From positions 144,023 through 208,022 of the forward strand of contig CAJTUA010000005.1 of the NCBI GenBank assembly GCA_910579615.1: a stretch of DNA of 64,000 bases. Reading direction: 5' to 3'. The notes under the pieces are model-generated. The model was not told the DNA's origin. It worked only from the letters and a program-made list of their open reading frames with translations, and searched no databases. A program made the translations under genes and the position numbers. Below, in pieces: positions 8,922 to 18,235 of the stretch (positions are counted from its first letter, which is position 1; each line of letters begins with the position of its first letter). The stretch is from an uncultured Lachnospiraceae bacterium (lineage in GTDB: Bacteria; Bacillota; Clostridia; Lachnospirales; Lachnospiraceae).

Positions 8922-9141
8922 GTTGCGCGGTTTGCCGAAAAAGAAACTGTGGGATGGTAGAAGTCCGCACGCGGATTGTTTAAAATAATCCTGTCAAATA
9001 AAGCGGCATATGCCCCGGATGCGCCTTTGCGTGTTCCCGGACGCAGCCTTGCGCTTTGTGCGCTAAGCGGGAAGGGAATTCACGGTTGTGTGTCGGCATG
9101 AAGGGGAATGGATGCGGAAACAAAGACAGGAGGAAAAACAT

Positions 9142-9603
9142 ATGAGTTTTGGACAGAATCTGCAATTTTTGCGCAAGATGGGCAACGGGATGACGCAGGA
9201 GGAGGATGCCATCCGCCATGTAAATGAGTGGGCGAAGAGCCTGAAAATTGACGCGCCGAAGGTGATTGGCTGGGATTTCCCGGTGGTCTCGCAGGAGCAG
9301 GCAAATGTATTCGGTATGCACGGCTATGCAGCGGCGCTGGTTTTTGAGGGGGATGTGCCGAAGGTAGATTTGGGAACGGAGGTACTTTTGCAGGAAAAGC
9401 AGAAGTATGCCGCGATTACCGTCCGGCCGTCCGAGCAGTCACCATTTGCCCTGATTCCAAACGCTTACAAGGTTTTGATGGCACATATGAAAGTGAACGG
9501 GATGAAGGAGAAGGTGGATAAGAATGTCATTTCCTGTTTTGAGCGGGAATATGAGGTGGATGGGATTTGGCATATGGATATCTATATTGCATTAGAAAAG
9601 TGA
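9142..9603 (+). CDS. GyrI-like effector-domain protein with vestigial XRE N-terminus
   Basis: A 153-residue protein, with a start set by AGGAGG seven bases before ATG 9142. From about residue 25 onward it fits the GyrI-like small-molecule-binding fold (VIGWDFPVVSQEQ, HGYAAALVFEG, YAAITVRPSEQ, DGIWHMDIYIALEK). The first 20 residues, SFGQNLQFLRKMGNGMTQEE, look like the opening helices of an XRE-type HTH (normally followed by LAEKL and a recognition helix), but the rest of the HTH is absent. I infer an internal deletion that removed DNA binding and left the effector domain. Function is unknown. Confidence 0.65.
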   Translation: MSFGQNLQFLRKMGNGMTQEEDAIRHVNEWAKSLKIDAPKVIGWDFPVVSQEQANVFGMHGYAAALVFEGDVPKVDLGTEVLLQEKQKYAAITVRPSEQSPFALIPNAYKVLMAHMKVNGMKEKVDKNVISCFEREYEVDGIWHMDIYIALEK

Positions 9604-9676
9604 AAAGAGCCCTTGCTTTACCGTGAGGGTTCCCGAGTGCTCCCTTTCGCGTGAAAGCAAAAAGGAAAGATTGCTT

Positions 9677-9778
9677 AAAGAGGCTGTCGCAAAATGTGGT
9701 TTCCGGCAAGATATAGATGCATCGATTTGTTCGGTATATCTTCATTGTGGAAAATTAACATTTTGTGACAGCCTCTTT
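9677..9778. repeat. Long imperfect intergenic hairpin
   Basis: 21-bp arms (9677-9697 and 9758-9778) with one mismatch; the loop region contains a further GATATA/TATATC pair. Same family as 7373-7420. It lies between the GyrI-like gene and the convergent GH2 gene and could terminate both. Confidence 0.7.
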
Positions 9779-9824
9779 TGGAATTTCTGGATTGCTAAAA
9801 TTTTACAGTATCATTTTTGTCAGC

Positions 9825-12347
9825 TTAGAAGCTTAAGCGGCAGTGGTGCAGATAAGGGCTGCCCGCCGTAACGGTCACACCAGCATCCCCTTTCTTGCGC
9901 AGATAAAGCATCAGCCTGCCATCAAGCGCATTGCGGAAATTGGCGCGGTAATCCGTGACATCGTGCACATCGCCGTTATCAAGCCCAAGGTATTCACAAT
10001 CGCCGTCAATATGGATATGGATGCGGGATTGGTCGGTGGCAACGCGCCGCCCACAGGCGTCAAGCACGGAAATCTCGATCTGGATGATATCCTCATCGCC
10101 GACCACCTCCATACCGATTTGCACCGGGGCACCGGTGGTCTCTAAGGTATGGCAGAGAACACTCGTGCCGCTTATTTCCCGGTTCGTATCGGGAACATGA
10201 TCAAAACGGCACGGGAAGTATTCGTAAGGAACCAACTCGGACGGGGAGGTTACGGAATCTGGATTCATTTTTACCAATGCGCCCGCGGTTATTTTTCCGG
10301 GTTCAAACGGCACAAACCAACGGTAGAATCCCAGTTCTTCCACGTATTCCGCTTCCGCGTTTACCAAAACATCATTGATAAGCAATACCGGGTTTTCGCA
10401 GTTTGTATAGCAGCGCACCTCTATTTCCTCGCCCGGCACATAATTCCAGGATTCATGCATCATTTTCCACTCGCCCAAGTCGTCGTTTTTCCGGTTGGTG
10501 CAGATATGGATGACTGGTGTTTCGCTCCACCAGCTCTGGCGGCTGTAATAGCGGGATTTTTCGAAACCTGCCGTGGAGAGGTTTCCTGAACCGTGCGTGT
10601 GGGACGGCCAACCGCTGCACTCGCCAAGGTAGTCAATTCCAATCCAGAGGAATTGCCCTGAAATGTAAGGAAGCTTTTTTACCCATTCCCAGGCGGCATA
10701 GCTCGGACTGTTTTCGCTGCCGACAAACGGTTTATCCGGGAAACGGCGGTGGTCTGGCTCGTACAGATGCTCCTTGTAATTGTAGCCGACAACATCCAGA
10801 TGGTCGATGTAGCCAAGGTTCGCGGAGAGTTCCGGGAAAGCGACGGCGGCAGTGACCGGGCGCGTCGGGTCGCTTTGCTTTACAATGTTTGCAAGCCTTC
10901 TGGAAATTGTGGTAAGGCGCTCCATATTCGGGCGGTCAGCGTTAAAGCGGCGTTCCTGCTCCGGTTTGTTTGCATCGTTGTTGCCGGTCATGGTCTGGAA
11001 GCTTGGGTGGTTGTACGGGTCATTCGGGTAGTCAATCTCATTGCCGATGGAAAAGAGCACAATGCTTGGGTGGTTGCGGTCGCGCCGAACCTGTGCGGTC
11101 AAATCGCGCTCATGCCATTCCGGGAAATCATAGGCGTAGCCCTCATGCTTTGGCGGGTAGACATTGTGGCCGCGCCACCATTTATTTTTGCAGCCCTCCC
11201 ACTCGTCGAATGCCTCGTCCATCACAAGGAAGCCCATCTCGTCACAGAGCTCGTAAAGCTCGTTGGCGTGCGGGTTGTGGCTCATTCGGATGGCGTTGCA
11301 GCCCATTGCTTTTAGCTTGGAAAGCCGTCTGCGCCAGGTGCCCTTTGTCATGGCGGCACCAAGCGCGCCGCCGTCGTGGTGCAGGCAGACACCCTTAAAA
11401 ATGGCAGGTTTTTCGTTGAGGAAAAAGCCCTTGTCTGCATCAAAGCGGATGGAGCGGATGCCGACCTTTTGTTCGTCCACGGTGCTTGTCTTCCCGTTTG
11501 GAAGGACGAGGCTTGTGCGCAGCGTGTAAAGCGCCGGGCTTTCTGGGGACCACAGGCGCGGGGAGGCGAGCGTGCCGGAGGTTGTTACGGTCTGTGGCTT
11601 GCCCTTTGTGAGAATTGCCGCAGTCTCAAATACGGCCACAGCATGTTCTTCTTCAAAGAGGGTGGACTGCACGGTGACCTCGGCGGTGTTTTCTGGCACA
11701 AGCTCGGAGAGTACAAGTTCGTTGTCAATGACAATTTCGGCACAGTCCGTGCTGACCTTCGGTGTCTGGAAGAAAATGCCGTATTCCTGCGGATAGACTT
11801 CGCCGAACTGCTGCAGCGTTACTTTGCGTGTGATGCCGGAACCGGTGAACCACCGGGAGTCCGCGATGTCTTCGTGGGAGACTTTGACCGCGATAACGTT
11901 TTCTGCGCCGCCAAAGGAGCTGTGAGATGCTGCATTTCCGGACTCGTTCGTGGACATTACATTGCCCGCAGGAAGGGCAGGGGAGTTCTCTTCTTCCCCG
12001 GAAAAATTCAGGAAATCCGTCACATCGTAACGGAACGATATGTAACCGTTCGGGCGTCTGCCAAGATAGTAGCCGTTAATCCAGACCTGGCTGTTTTTGT
12101 ACACACCGTCAAAGCAGAGGAAGAATTTGCTCCCTTTCGCCTCTATTGGCAGGGAAAAATGCTTCCGGTACCAGGCCGTTCCTCCAATGACATAGCCCGT
12201 ACCACTCGAGCAGCTGCGGTCTTTTGGGTGTTCGATGGACCAGTCGTGTGGGAGTGTGACTTGTCTCCAGTCTGTGTCAGCGTAGTTTTTTTCAAAAGCA
12301 TTTTCCAGGTCGCCAAGGTGGAAGCGCCAGTTTGTGTCAAGCAACAT
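9825..12347 (-). CDS. GH2 beta-galactosidase-like glycosidase
   Basis: An 840-residue GH2 enzyme without signal peptide, so it acts on imported oligosaccharides. Order: N-terminal jelly-roll sugar-binding domain (about 1-210, with LPHDWSIEHP and GTAWYRKHF), an Ig-like domain (about 215-310), a TIM barrel (about 315-610), then C-terminal beta domains including a DUF4982-like segment (CYTNCENPVLLIND). The acid/base Glu is E437 in FSIGNEIDYP and the nucleophile is E545 in VGSENSPSY. AGGAGG stands eight bases before the ATG. The substrate (beta-galactoside or beta-glucuronide) cannot be settled from sequence alone; the layout fits beta-galactosidase best. Confidence 0.88.
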   Translation of the reverse strand: MLLDTNWRFHLGDLENAFEKNYADTDWRQVTLPHDWSIEHPKDRSCSSGTGYVIGGTAWYRKHFSLPIEAKGSKFFLCFDGVYKNSQVWINGYYLGRRPNGYISFRYDVTDFLNFSGEEENSPALPAGNVMSTNESGNAASHSSFGGAENVIAVKVSHEDIADSRWFTGSGITRKVTLQQFGEVYPQEYGIFFQTPKVSTDCAEIVIDNELVLSELVPENTAEVTVQSTLFEEEHAVAVFETAAILTKGKPQTVTTSGTLASPRLWSPESPALYTLRTSLVLPNGKTSTVDEQKVGIRSIRFDADKGFFLNEKPAIFKGVCLHHDGGALGAAMTKGTWRRRLSKLKAMGCNAIRMSHNPHANELYELCDEMGFLVMDEAFDEWEGCKNKWWRGHNVYPPKHEGYAYDFPEWHERDLTAQVRRDRNHPSIVLFSIGNEIDYPNDPYNHPSFQTMTGNNDANKPEQERRFNADRPNMERLTTISRRLANIVKQSDPTRPVTAAVAFPELSANLGYIDHLDVVGYNYKEHLYEPDHRRFPDKPFVGSENSPSYAAWEWVKKLPYISGQFLWIGIDYLGECSGWPSHTHGSGNLSTAGFEKSRYYSRQSWWSETPVIHICTNRKNDDLGEWKMMHESWNYVPGEEIEVRCYTNCENPVLLINDVLVNAEAEYVEELGFYRWFVPFEPGKITAGALVKMNPDSVTSPSELVPYEYFPCRFDHVPDTNREISGTSVLCHTLETTGAPVQIGMEVVGDEDIIQIEISVLDACGRRVATDQSRIHIHIDGDCEYLGLDNGDVHDVTDYRANFRNALDGRLMLYLRKKGDAGVTVTAGSPYLHHCRLSF

Positions 12348-12756
12348 GTTGAAAAACCTCCTTACGTTTCGTTTTGCATACGTCTTTCTGTTACCAATAC
12401 ACGTCAGTAAAATTTGTGTCCGCTTTGTTTTTTGGAAATTTCACTGGGCACTGTTGGGGGGCGTATGAGGTTGGTTGGGATTGGTTTGGTTTGAAAGCTT
12501 TTGATGCAGGATTTTTTCATTTATTTCTGTTTTACTTCAGAAGAAAAATCTACTGCAATCGGTTTCAAAACATTGGTTGCCTTTATCATAGTCGATTTTC
12601 GGGCGCACGGCAATGGATTTTGTTGGTGTAGTTTTGTCGTTTGTTAGCATGTTGAAATGTGCAGCTGCTTGAGTTCTGGCAGCAGGAAGATTGGTTAATC
12701 CGCCCCCTATTGTGGCTGCGGCTTCTTAATGGTATTTGCAATCTGCATCCCCATAT
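12348..12756. other. Intergenic region upstream of the GH2 gene
   Basis: About 400 AT-rich bases between the GH2 start and the end of the ABC transporter gene. It should contain the GH2 promoter. I see no coding features, clear operator or terminator. Confidence 0.4.
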
Positions 12757-14499
12757 TCATTGTGCCACCATATATAGGGAATAGAACAATCCCTGCCGCT
12801 TCATCAGTTCCGCAAAGCTCCCGCGCTCCGCAAGTTGACCGCCATGCATGACGAGGATTTCATCGCAGCGGGAGAGCAGGGTTTCTTCTAAACGGTGGGT
12901 GACGAGGATGCGGGTCAGGTCTTCTATGTCAAGAATTGAGCCCATGACCGCGGCGGCAGTTACGGCATCCAGCGCGGCGGTTGCTTCGTCCATCAAAAGC
13001 ACGGGGGCATTGTTTAAGAGTGCCCTTGCAATGGAAATCCGCTGTTTCTCGCCGCCGGAAAGGGCATTGCCATTCTCGCCGCAGATGTAATCCCCGCCCT
13101 TTTGTGCAATGAGCGCGCTAAGCCCAGACTGGCGCAGCGCTTCCTCGATCCGTTCTTCCGGAAAATCCTTGAACATGGTCACATTGTTGCGGATGGTATC
13201 ATTGAAAATGAAAACATTTTGCTGCACAATGGCAAGCAGCTCATACAAGGTGTCTGTGTGGATGTTGCGCAGTTCGTTCCCGTCGTAATAAATTTCGCCA
13301 TCGTACTGCATAGAATTCCCGCTAAGGAGATTTAAGAGTGTGGATTTCCCGGAGCCGGAGTTTCCGACGATGGCATAGCTTTTTCCAGCCCGGAATTCCA
13401 TATTTAAATTTTGCAGTACCGCCTCGTTTTCCTCATAGGAAAATCCGAGATGGTTTACGCGGATTCCTTCGGAAAGTTTTGCCGGGATGCGCAGTTTTCC
13501 CTCTTCGTCCATGGTGTTTTGTGCGAGGGCACCGGAGATTTTGTCAATCAGGGCAAGCGCTGCCTTACGGTCAGCAATTAGTTTCGGAAGTGTGCCGACC
13601 GGCTGCAAAATCATAGCCATGAGCTGTACGAATACGATGACCACGCCGGCGGTGATTTTTCCGTTTATGGCAAGATGGGCGGCAACAAGGAAAATGCCAA
13701 GCTGGGAGATGAGCATGGCGGCAATGGAAAACATCTTGATTCTCTCGGCTTTCAGGAAGCGCCGTGCTTTCGTGCTCTCCAACTGATTGTTTTCGGAGCA
13801 GAAAAGCTTTTGCACCTGTGCTTCTGCTTTAAAGCTTTTAATAACGGAAAATCCGCCGAGCAGGTCCTTGATGGTGCCAACGAAGGTTTCGTTTTGGGTG
13901 GAAACCTGTTGCTCCAGGGCAGGGAGATTGCCGCTGGTAAGAATGGATAAAATCATTGGCAGCAAAGAAAGCAGGATGGAGACGAGAGTAAGGATAGGGC
14001 TGTACCAGAGCATCAGCGCAATCGAGCCAAAGAAACTGATAAGCTGTCCTAAGAGTTCAAACGTGTTTTCCAGATAATTGCTCTGGATGGAGGCTGTGTC
14101 ATTGGTGAGTGCGGAAATATATGTACTGGTATTTTCAGCGGAAAATGTGCCAATGCTTTTGCGGGTCAGCTCCCCAAAGACAAATTCTTTGTACTGTGTC
14201 ATTGCGCGGCGGATAAAGCCTGCCCGCGCGCGCCGAAAGATTTCGAAGATAAGAAGGAAGCCAAGGATGATGGCAGCGCATCCGATGCCGAGGCTTTGCA
14301 GAGAGTCCCCGACGCCCGATGCGGCATCTAAAATTTTTTGCATCATCACCGAAAGCACGAGGTTGATGGAGTTTACAAGTGCGCCCGTGATGATGGCGGC
14401 AACAAAAAGACAGTGGTTTCCTGCGTAGAGCTTTCTGGTAAAACAACGGCGGTCTTTTTGTGTGTTAGGCGATTTCTTGATAGTCTGTTTCCGATTCAT
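12757..14499 (-). CDS. ABC exporter, fused permease and ATPase
   Basis: A 580-residue half-transporter that should work as a homodimer. The N-terminal transmembrane domain (about residues 30-330, six helices) is followed by an ATPase with Walker A GNSGSGKSTLL, signature LSGGEKQRI, Walker B VLLMDEATAALD and H-loop VTHRL. Drug, lipid or peptide export are all possible. It lies 60 bases downstream of an XRE-family regulator gene on the same strand, and both probably form one unit, so the regulator is the best clue to its control. Confidence 0.88.
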   Translation of the reverse strand: MNRKQTIKKSPNTQKDRRCFTRKLYAGNHCLFVAAIITGALVNSINLVLSVMMQKILDAASGVGDSLQSLGIGCAAIILGFLLIFEIFRRARAGFIRRAMTQYKEFVFGELTRKSIGTFSAENTSTYISALTNDTASIQSNYLENTFELLGQLISFFGSIALMLWYSPILTLVSILLSLLPMILSILTSGNLPALEQQVSTQNETFVGTIKDLLGGFSVIKSFKAEAQVQKLFCSENNQLESTKARRFLKAERIKMFSIAAMLISQLGIFLVAAHLAINGKITAGVVIVFVQLMAMILQPVGTLPKLIADRKAALALIDKISGALAQNTMDEEGKLRIPAKLSEGIRVNHLGFSYEENEAVLQNLNMEFRAGKSYAIVGNSGSGKSTLLNLLSGNSMQYDGEIYYDGNELRNIHTDTLYELLAIVQQNVFIFNDTIRNNVTMFKDFPEERIEEALRQSGLSALIAQKGGDYICGENGNALSGGEKQRISIARALLNNAPVLLMDEATAALDAVTAAAVMGSILDIEDLTRILVTHRLEETLLSRCDEILVMHGGQLAERGSFAELMKRQGLFYSLYMVAQ

Positions 14500-14559
14500 T
14501 TTTTTGATTCCTTTCTGATTTTGAGTTCCGCGGAATCCCTCCCGATTCCGCTGATTTTT

Positions 14560-15477
14560 TTATATTTTCCATCCTGCGACCAAACTGCCGGTTCCGGGAA
14601 CCTCTGTAAAAATCGGCTTTTGGCGCAGGTCGGCGCACATGTCAACGGATTCAACGCATCTCATAAGCTGTCCGCAGAAAAAAAGGAAAACCAATAGGTT
14701 GATTTGCGGGTTCTTCTGATACACGCAGAGTGTTCCGGCGGCATCCGTAACATTGAGTTTTACTACCATTTGATGGAGGGTTAGCTCATCGAGGATTTCC
14801 TGTGCCAATGCATCCGGGATGCCAAGCTTTGATGCCGCCAGGGAAGCAGTAAAATATTCTGTCTGGGGGCGCATGTCAATGTCAATCAGCATATCAAGAT
14901 AATGCGGCTTTGCGAGAAGCTGAAACAAACGAACATATTCCCCGGGGCGTTTTAACATGGAGGCATAACCTCCCTCGCTCTCGGGAAGCACTACGCTAAA
15001 GCGCATGTCCCTGGCTAATCCCTGAAGCATACAGCATGAATCCGTGTTAATGACAATCTGGCCAGGAATGTGTTCCGGGTTTTCCTGCGCACTGCGGTCG
15101 GAAATTTCCAGGGAGGAAAGCATTGTGGATGCAAACTGGTACTCCTGGGATTGGCTTGTGATAGAAGCACGCTGCATAATCCAATTATATTCCAACACTT
15201 TTTCTATGCAGCTTTCTTTTGGCTCGTTTTGTATAGCGCGGTATAGGAGTTCCTTTAAATCGAAAGCTTCACCGCCCTCCCTGCCAAATAATGCGTCAAC
15301 CGAAACATGCAGCATGTCGGCAATTGCGGGCAGCAGTTCCACATCCGGCGTTCCGCCGCATTCCCAACGCGAAACAGCCTGGGTTGAGACACCGACGGAT
15401 TTTCCCAATTCCTCCTGTGTCATGCCTGCCTCCTTGCGGAATTTTGAGATTTGTTCTCCGAGTATGTTTTTTGTCAT
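14560..15477 (-). CDS. XRE-family transcriptional regulator with C-terminal effector region
   Basis: A 305-residue protein. Residues 1-65 form a classical XRE HTH (GEQISKFRKEAGMTQEELGK, STQAVSRWECGGTPDVELL). The C-terminal ~240 residues are not assigned; they contain helical segments and a winged-helix-like stretch (ALAQEILDELTLHQMVVKLNV). Similar proteins in Clostridia regulate neighbouring transporter genes. AAAGGAG precedes the ATG. It is the first gene of the unit with the ABC exporter and is divergent from the DUF3298 lipoprotein gene. Confidence 0.8.
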   Translation of the reverse strand: MTKNILGEQISKFRKEAGMTQEELGKSVGVSTQAVSRWECGGTPDVELLPAIADMLHVSVDALFGREGGEAFDLKELLYRAIQNEPKESCIEKVLEYNWIMQRASITSQSQEYQFASTMLSSLEISDRSAQENPEHIPGQIVINTDSCCMLQGLARDMRFSVVLPESEGGYASMLKRPGEYVRLFQLLAKPHYLDMLIDIDMRPQTEYFTASLAASKLGIPDALAQEILDELTLHQMVVKLNVTDAAGTLCVYQKNPQINLLVFLFFCGQLMRCVESVDMCADLRQKPIFTEVPGTGSLVAGWKI

Positions 15478-15739
15478 AGATGAAAAACTCCTTTCAACGG
15501 TTGTTTGTATTATATATCATCCAATACTTGAATTCCATGCATTTGTATTGGAAGAAAATCAAGCGGTGTTTGAATTGTGGCAGAATGTTGCGCAGATTTT
15601 ACAAAAACCTTTCAAAAATTTTAAAAATTCTAAACTTTATGGTTTTATTCTTGCGCTTTTTTGGCTTTGTGATAAACTGGGAGGTGCGAAAAAATAGCAA
15701 AGCGAAGATTTTTGAAGAGGAATCGGAGGAGAGAGTGAA

Positions 15740-16549
15740 ATGCAGAAAAGAAAAAGAAAATGGATTGGAGCAGCGCTGCTTTGTGCGTTTACGATTGCGG
15801 CGTGCGGAAAGGAGGCAGGTACAAAAACGCCGGGCGGCGGAACAGGAACGGAAATACCCGGTGGGGATTCCGGTACTGTTACGGCAGTGCCCGGAAATGG
15901 TACCAGTAACGACGCAGAGGCTGCCCCAAAGATTTCCTTTGAGATTCTTACGGAATCGGAGAAGGATGCGCAGGGCGGCGAGTTTATCCGCGCACAATAC
16001 CCTGTGTTTTCGGTTTCGGGTGAGGGGTATGAAGCCTTAGCGGCAGCGCTTGCTTTCCTGAATGAGGAGTGGAAGGGGCAGGCAGATACATTTCTTGCTG
16101 ATATGAAGGAGGCTGCACAAGAATACCAGAAATCCGTGGATTCTTCCTATCTGTTCCGGCAGGATATCAATGCAAATATCACGCGCTGTGACCAGGAAAT
16201 CGTTAGCATCCTGGTTACAAGGAGCGTGGAGGAAGGCGGACCGCACCCGAATAATGATTTTCATTCCCGCAATTTTGATGCAAAAACAGGGGAGGTTTTA
16301 AGGCTTTCGGATGTGGTGGCAGTGGACGATGCGTTAAAGGAAAAAATTAAGGCAGAACTTTATGCTAATTATTCGGAACTGGAATTTGATGAGGCGCTGT
16401 TGGAGGCGGATATCCAGGGGGCGCTCACGGACAGTGAGTTGGAATGGTATTTCATGGACGGACAGATTTGCATCGGTTTTAAGGAGGGCTCGTTTGGTTT
16501 CGGGCATGCGGAAGGAAGCCTTGGGGTGTTGATTCCGGTTGAGAAGTAA
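15740..16549 (+). CDS. DUF3298/RsiV-like lipoprotein
   Basis: A 269-residue protein with a signal peptide and lipobox TIAACGK, so it is anchored to the outer face of the membrane. A Gly/Thr-rich linker (about 25-60) leads to a PdaC/RsiV-type domain: GGEFIRAQYPVFSV, then VEEGGPHPNNDFHSRNFDA, LRLSDVV, and a closing DGQICIGF with LGVLIPVE. Family members include the RsiV anti-sigma extracellular domain, which binds lysozyme, and PdaC-type proteins. No transmembrane anti-sigma part or sigma gene is nearby, so the ligand is unknown. GGAGGAG precedes the ATG. Confidence 0.82.
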   Translation: MQKRKRKWIGAALLCAFTIAACGKEAGTKTPGGGTGTEIPGGDSGTVTAVPGNGTSNDAEAAPKISFEILTESEKDAQGGEFIRAQYPVFSVSGEGYEALAAALAFLNEEWKGQADTFLADMKEAAQEYQKSVDSSYLFRQDINANITRCDQEIVSILVTRSVEEGGPHPNNDFHSRNFDAKTGEVLRLSDVVAVDDALKEKIKAELYANYSELEFDEALLEADIQGALTDSELEWYFMDGQICIGFKEGSFGFGHAEGSLGVLIPVEK

Positions 16550-16695
16550 GGAGAACTATGATAGTGTAAACATATTCAAAAGAATGCCACAGGAAGGCCG
16601 ACGGTATGGATGGGAAAGACTGCGGACTCTGTGATGCCAGCCAGAAATAAAAAGTAGTTTTCAAACACACCTTGGCGGCGGAAAGCGAGGAGAAA

Positions 16696-17123
16696 ATGAT
16701 AGAGGTCAGGTTTTACGAGGATGTGGACGATGCCCTGCTCAGGTTTGCAGTAATTCTTGCGAAAACACAGGGAAAATGGGTGTTCTGCAAGCACCGGGAA
16801 AGGAATACTTATGAGATACCGGGCGGGCACCGGGAGGTAGGGGAGACCATTTTAGAAACGGCAAAACGGGAGCTTTATGAGGAAACAGGGGCGGTTGATT
16901 TTGACATGGAAAAGCTTTGCGTTTATTCCGTTGTGCGGGATAAAAATGTAGCGGAGGAATCCTTTGGCATGCTATATTTTGCGCAAATCAGGAATTTGAG
17001 GAGGAGTTGCACAGCGAGATTGAAAAGATTATTCTGACGGATGAACCAGTGGAGTCCTGGACATATCCGGAAATTCAGCCGAAGCTGATGGAGGAGTATG
17101 AAAGGCGGATAGGGAAAAAATAG
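16696..17123 (+). pseudogene. NUDIX hydrolase, frameshifted
   Basis: The N-terminal part has a perfect NUDIX box, from GGHREVGETILE to AKRELYEETGA, after VFCKHRERNTYEIP. The frame then runs into an artificial tail ending at 17037. One base earlier in phase, translation continues as EFEEELHSEIEKIIL and WTYPEIQPKLMEEYER to a stop at 17121-17123, which is the expected family C-terminus. A single missing G in the run at 16991-16992 explains it (AGGAATTT instead of AGGGAATTT). Either a recent mutation or a sequencing error in a G run. Intact, it would hydrolyse nucleoside diphosphate derivatives. Confidence 0.8.
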
Positions 17124-17231
17124 GGATGTGGCGGTTGCTATGCCCTATTTTTTTGTGGCAAATTAGAAATAAAAGTGGTATAATCAGACATATTGTTGTA
17201 GAGTTTTAGATGAATAATGGGAGAAATGTAG

Positions 17232-17756
17232 TTGTCAAAACAAAAATTGATTATTATAGCAGGCTCTCCGTGTGTGGGGAAAACGACAGTGACACAGAAA
17301 CTTTATACTTCTTATGAAAACAGTGCTTATTTTGATGGTGATTGGGCATGGTGTGTCAATCCGTTTTCGGTTGATGATTCGAGACTGAGAAATGGTGATA
17401 AAACAATGTCATTTGCGTTATCAACATATTTAAACTCTAGTTTTGATTATGTCTTTTTTTCATCGGTGGTTGTTGTGGATAAAACAATTCGGGAAGTGAT
17501 ATTAAAAGATATAACAGCAAAAGATTATTCTGTTATTGGCATTACTTTGACCTGTTCAGAAGAAACTTTGCGTGAACGTCATAAAAAGCGTGGAGATCAA
17601 AATGAATGCTCCTTTTTCTGGCTGCATTTAAAGCCATATGAAGGCGATTATGTTATCAATACAGATAATAAAAGTGTTCAGCAAATAGTTGATGAAATAA
17701 AAGCTATTGTAGATAGTGAGGTAAATGAATCGTGGAAATTAAAACAAATGATATAA
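17232..17756 (+). CDS. P-loop nucleotide kinase-like protein
   Basis: A 174-residue protein starting at TTG with GGGAGA upstream. Walker A is AGSPCVGKTTVTQKL near the N-terminus; a DGDWAW segment and CSEETLRERHKKRGDQ (lid-like Arg cluster) follow. This fits small-molecule kinases of the adenylylsulfate or shikimate kinase superfamily, or AAA-type phosphotransferases used in resistance. The substrate is not recognisable. Base composition is much more AT-rich than the flanks, and a GNAT gene follows 11 bases later, suggesting they arrived together. Confidence 0.7.
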   Translation: MSKQKLIIIAGSPCVGKTTVTQKLYTSYENSAYFDGDWAWCVNPFSVDDSRLRNGDKTMSFALSTYLNSSFDYVFFSSVVVVDKTIREVILKDITAKDYSVIGITLTCSEETLRERHKKRGDQNECSFFWLHLKPYEGDYVINTDNKSVQQIVDEIKAIVDSEVNESWKLKQMI

Positions 17757-17767
17757 TATTGTGAACT

Positions 17768-18235
17768 GTGACTGAAAACGACATTGAGGAAATAGCAAGA
17801 ATGTGGGAGTATCCACATGAAACAACGATAGATAAGGCATACGAAGCATTAAAGTGCATGGAAGATACCCATAGTAAGAATCGAAAAAAGTCAATCTGTC
17901 ATTTATGTTTAGGTGTTTTCCAAAAGCAAGAAACAAATATTATAATAGGATGGTGCGGGTTAGACGGAGAAGCCGAAATAGGAAAAACAGTTCTTTTTTA
18001 TATGATTGATGAGAAATACCGTAATCAAGGTTATGCTACACAATGCGCTATGGAATTGATAAATTATGCGTTTGAAAAGATGGAATATGACATAATTTAT
18101 GGAGGATGTGCAAAGAGCAATGCAGAATCATTTAAAGTAATGAAAAAGGCTGGAATGGTTCAAAATTCCTTTTATGAAAATGGAGATTATATTTTTGCGA
18201 TTGATAAAGAAACATTTTTAAATTTCAAAAGGTGA
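17768..18235 (+). CDS. GNAT-family N-acetyltransferase
   Basis: A 155-residue acetyltransferase. Acetyl-CoA-binding motif A is seen as FYMIDEKYRNQGYATQCAMEL, and the C-terminal NAESFKVMKKAGM is the typical motif B. The frame begins at a GTG with a stop codon two codons upstream and no clear ribosome-binding site. The protein starts at TENDIEEIARMW, where relatives normally have about ten more residues (a first beta strand ending in LRP). So the N-terminus may be truncated, or translation couples to the kinase gene upstream. The substrate is unknown; AT-rich like its neighbour. Confidence 0.75.
   Translation: MTENDIEEIARMWEYPHETTIDKAYEALKCMEDTHSKNRKKSICHLCLGVFQKQETNIIIGWCGLDGEAEIGKTVLFYMIDEKYRNQGYATQCAMELINYAFEKMEYDIIYGGCAKSNAESFKVMKKAGMVQNSFYENGDYIFAIDKETFLNFKR

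Noticed and set aside
11376..12410. 344-codon frame antisense to the GH2 gene
   Set aside because: Shadow of a long high-GC coding region; no domain or ribosome-binding site, while the GH2 frame has all catalytic motifs.
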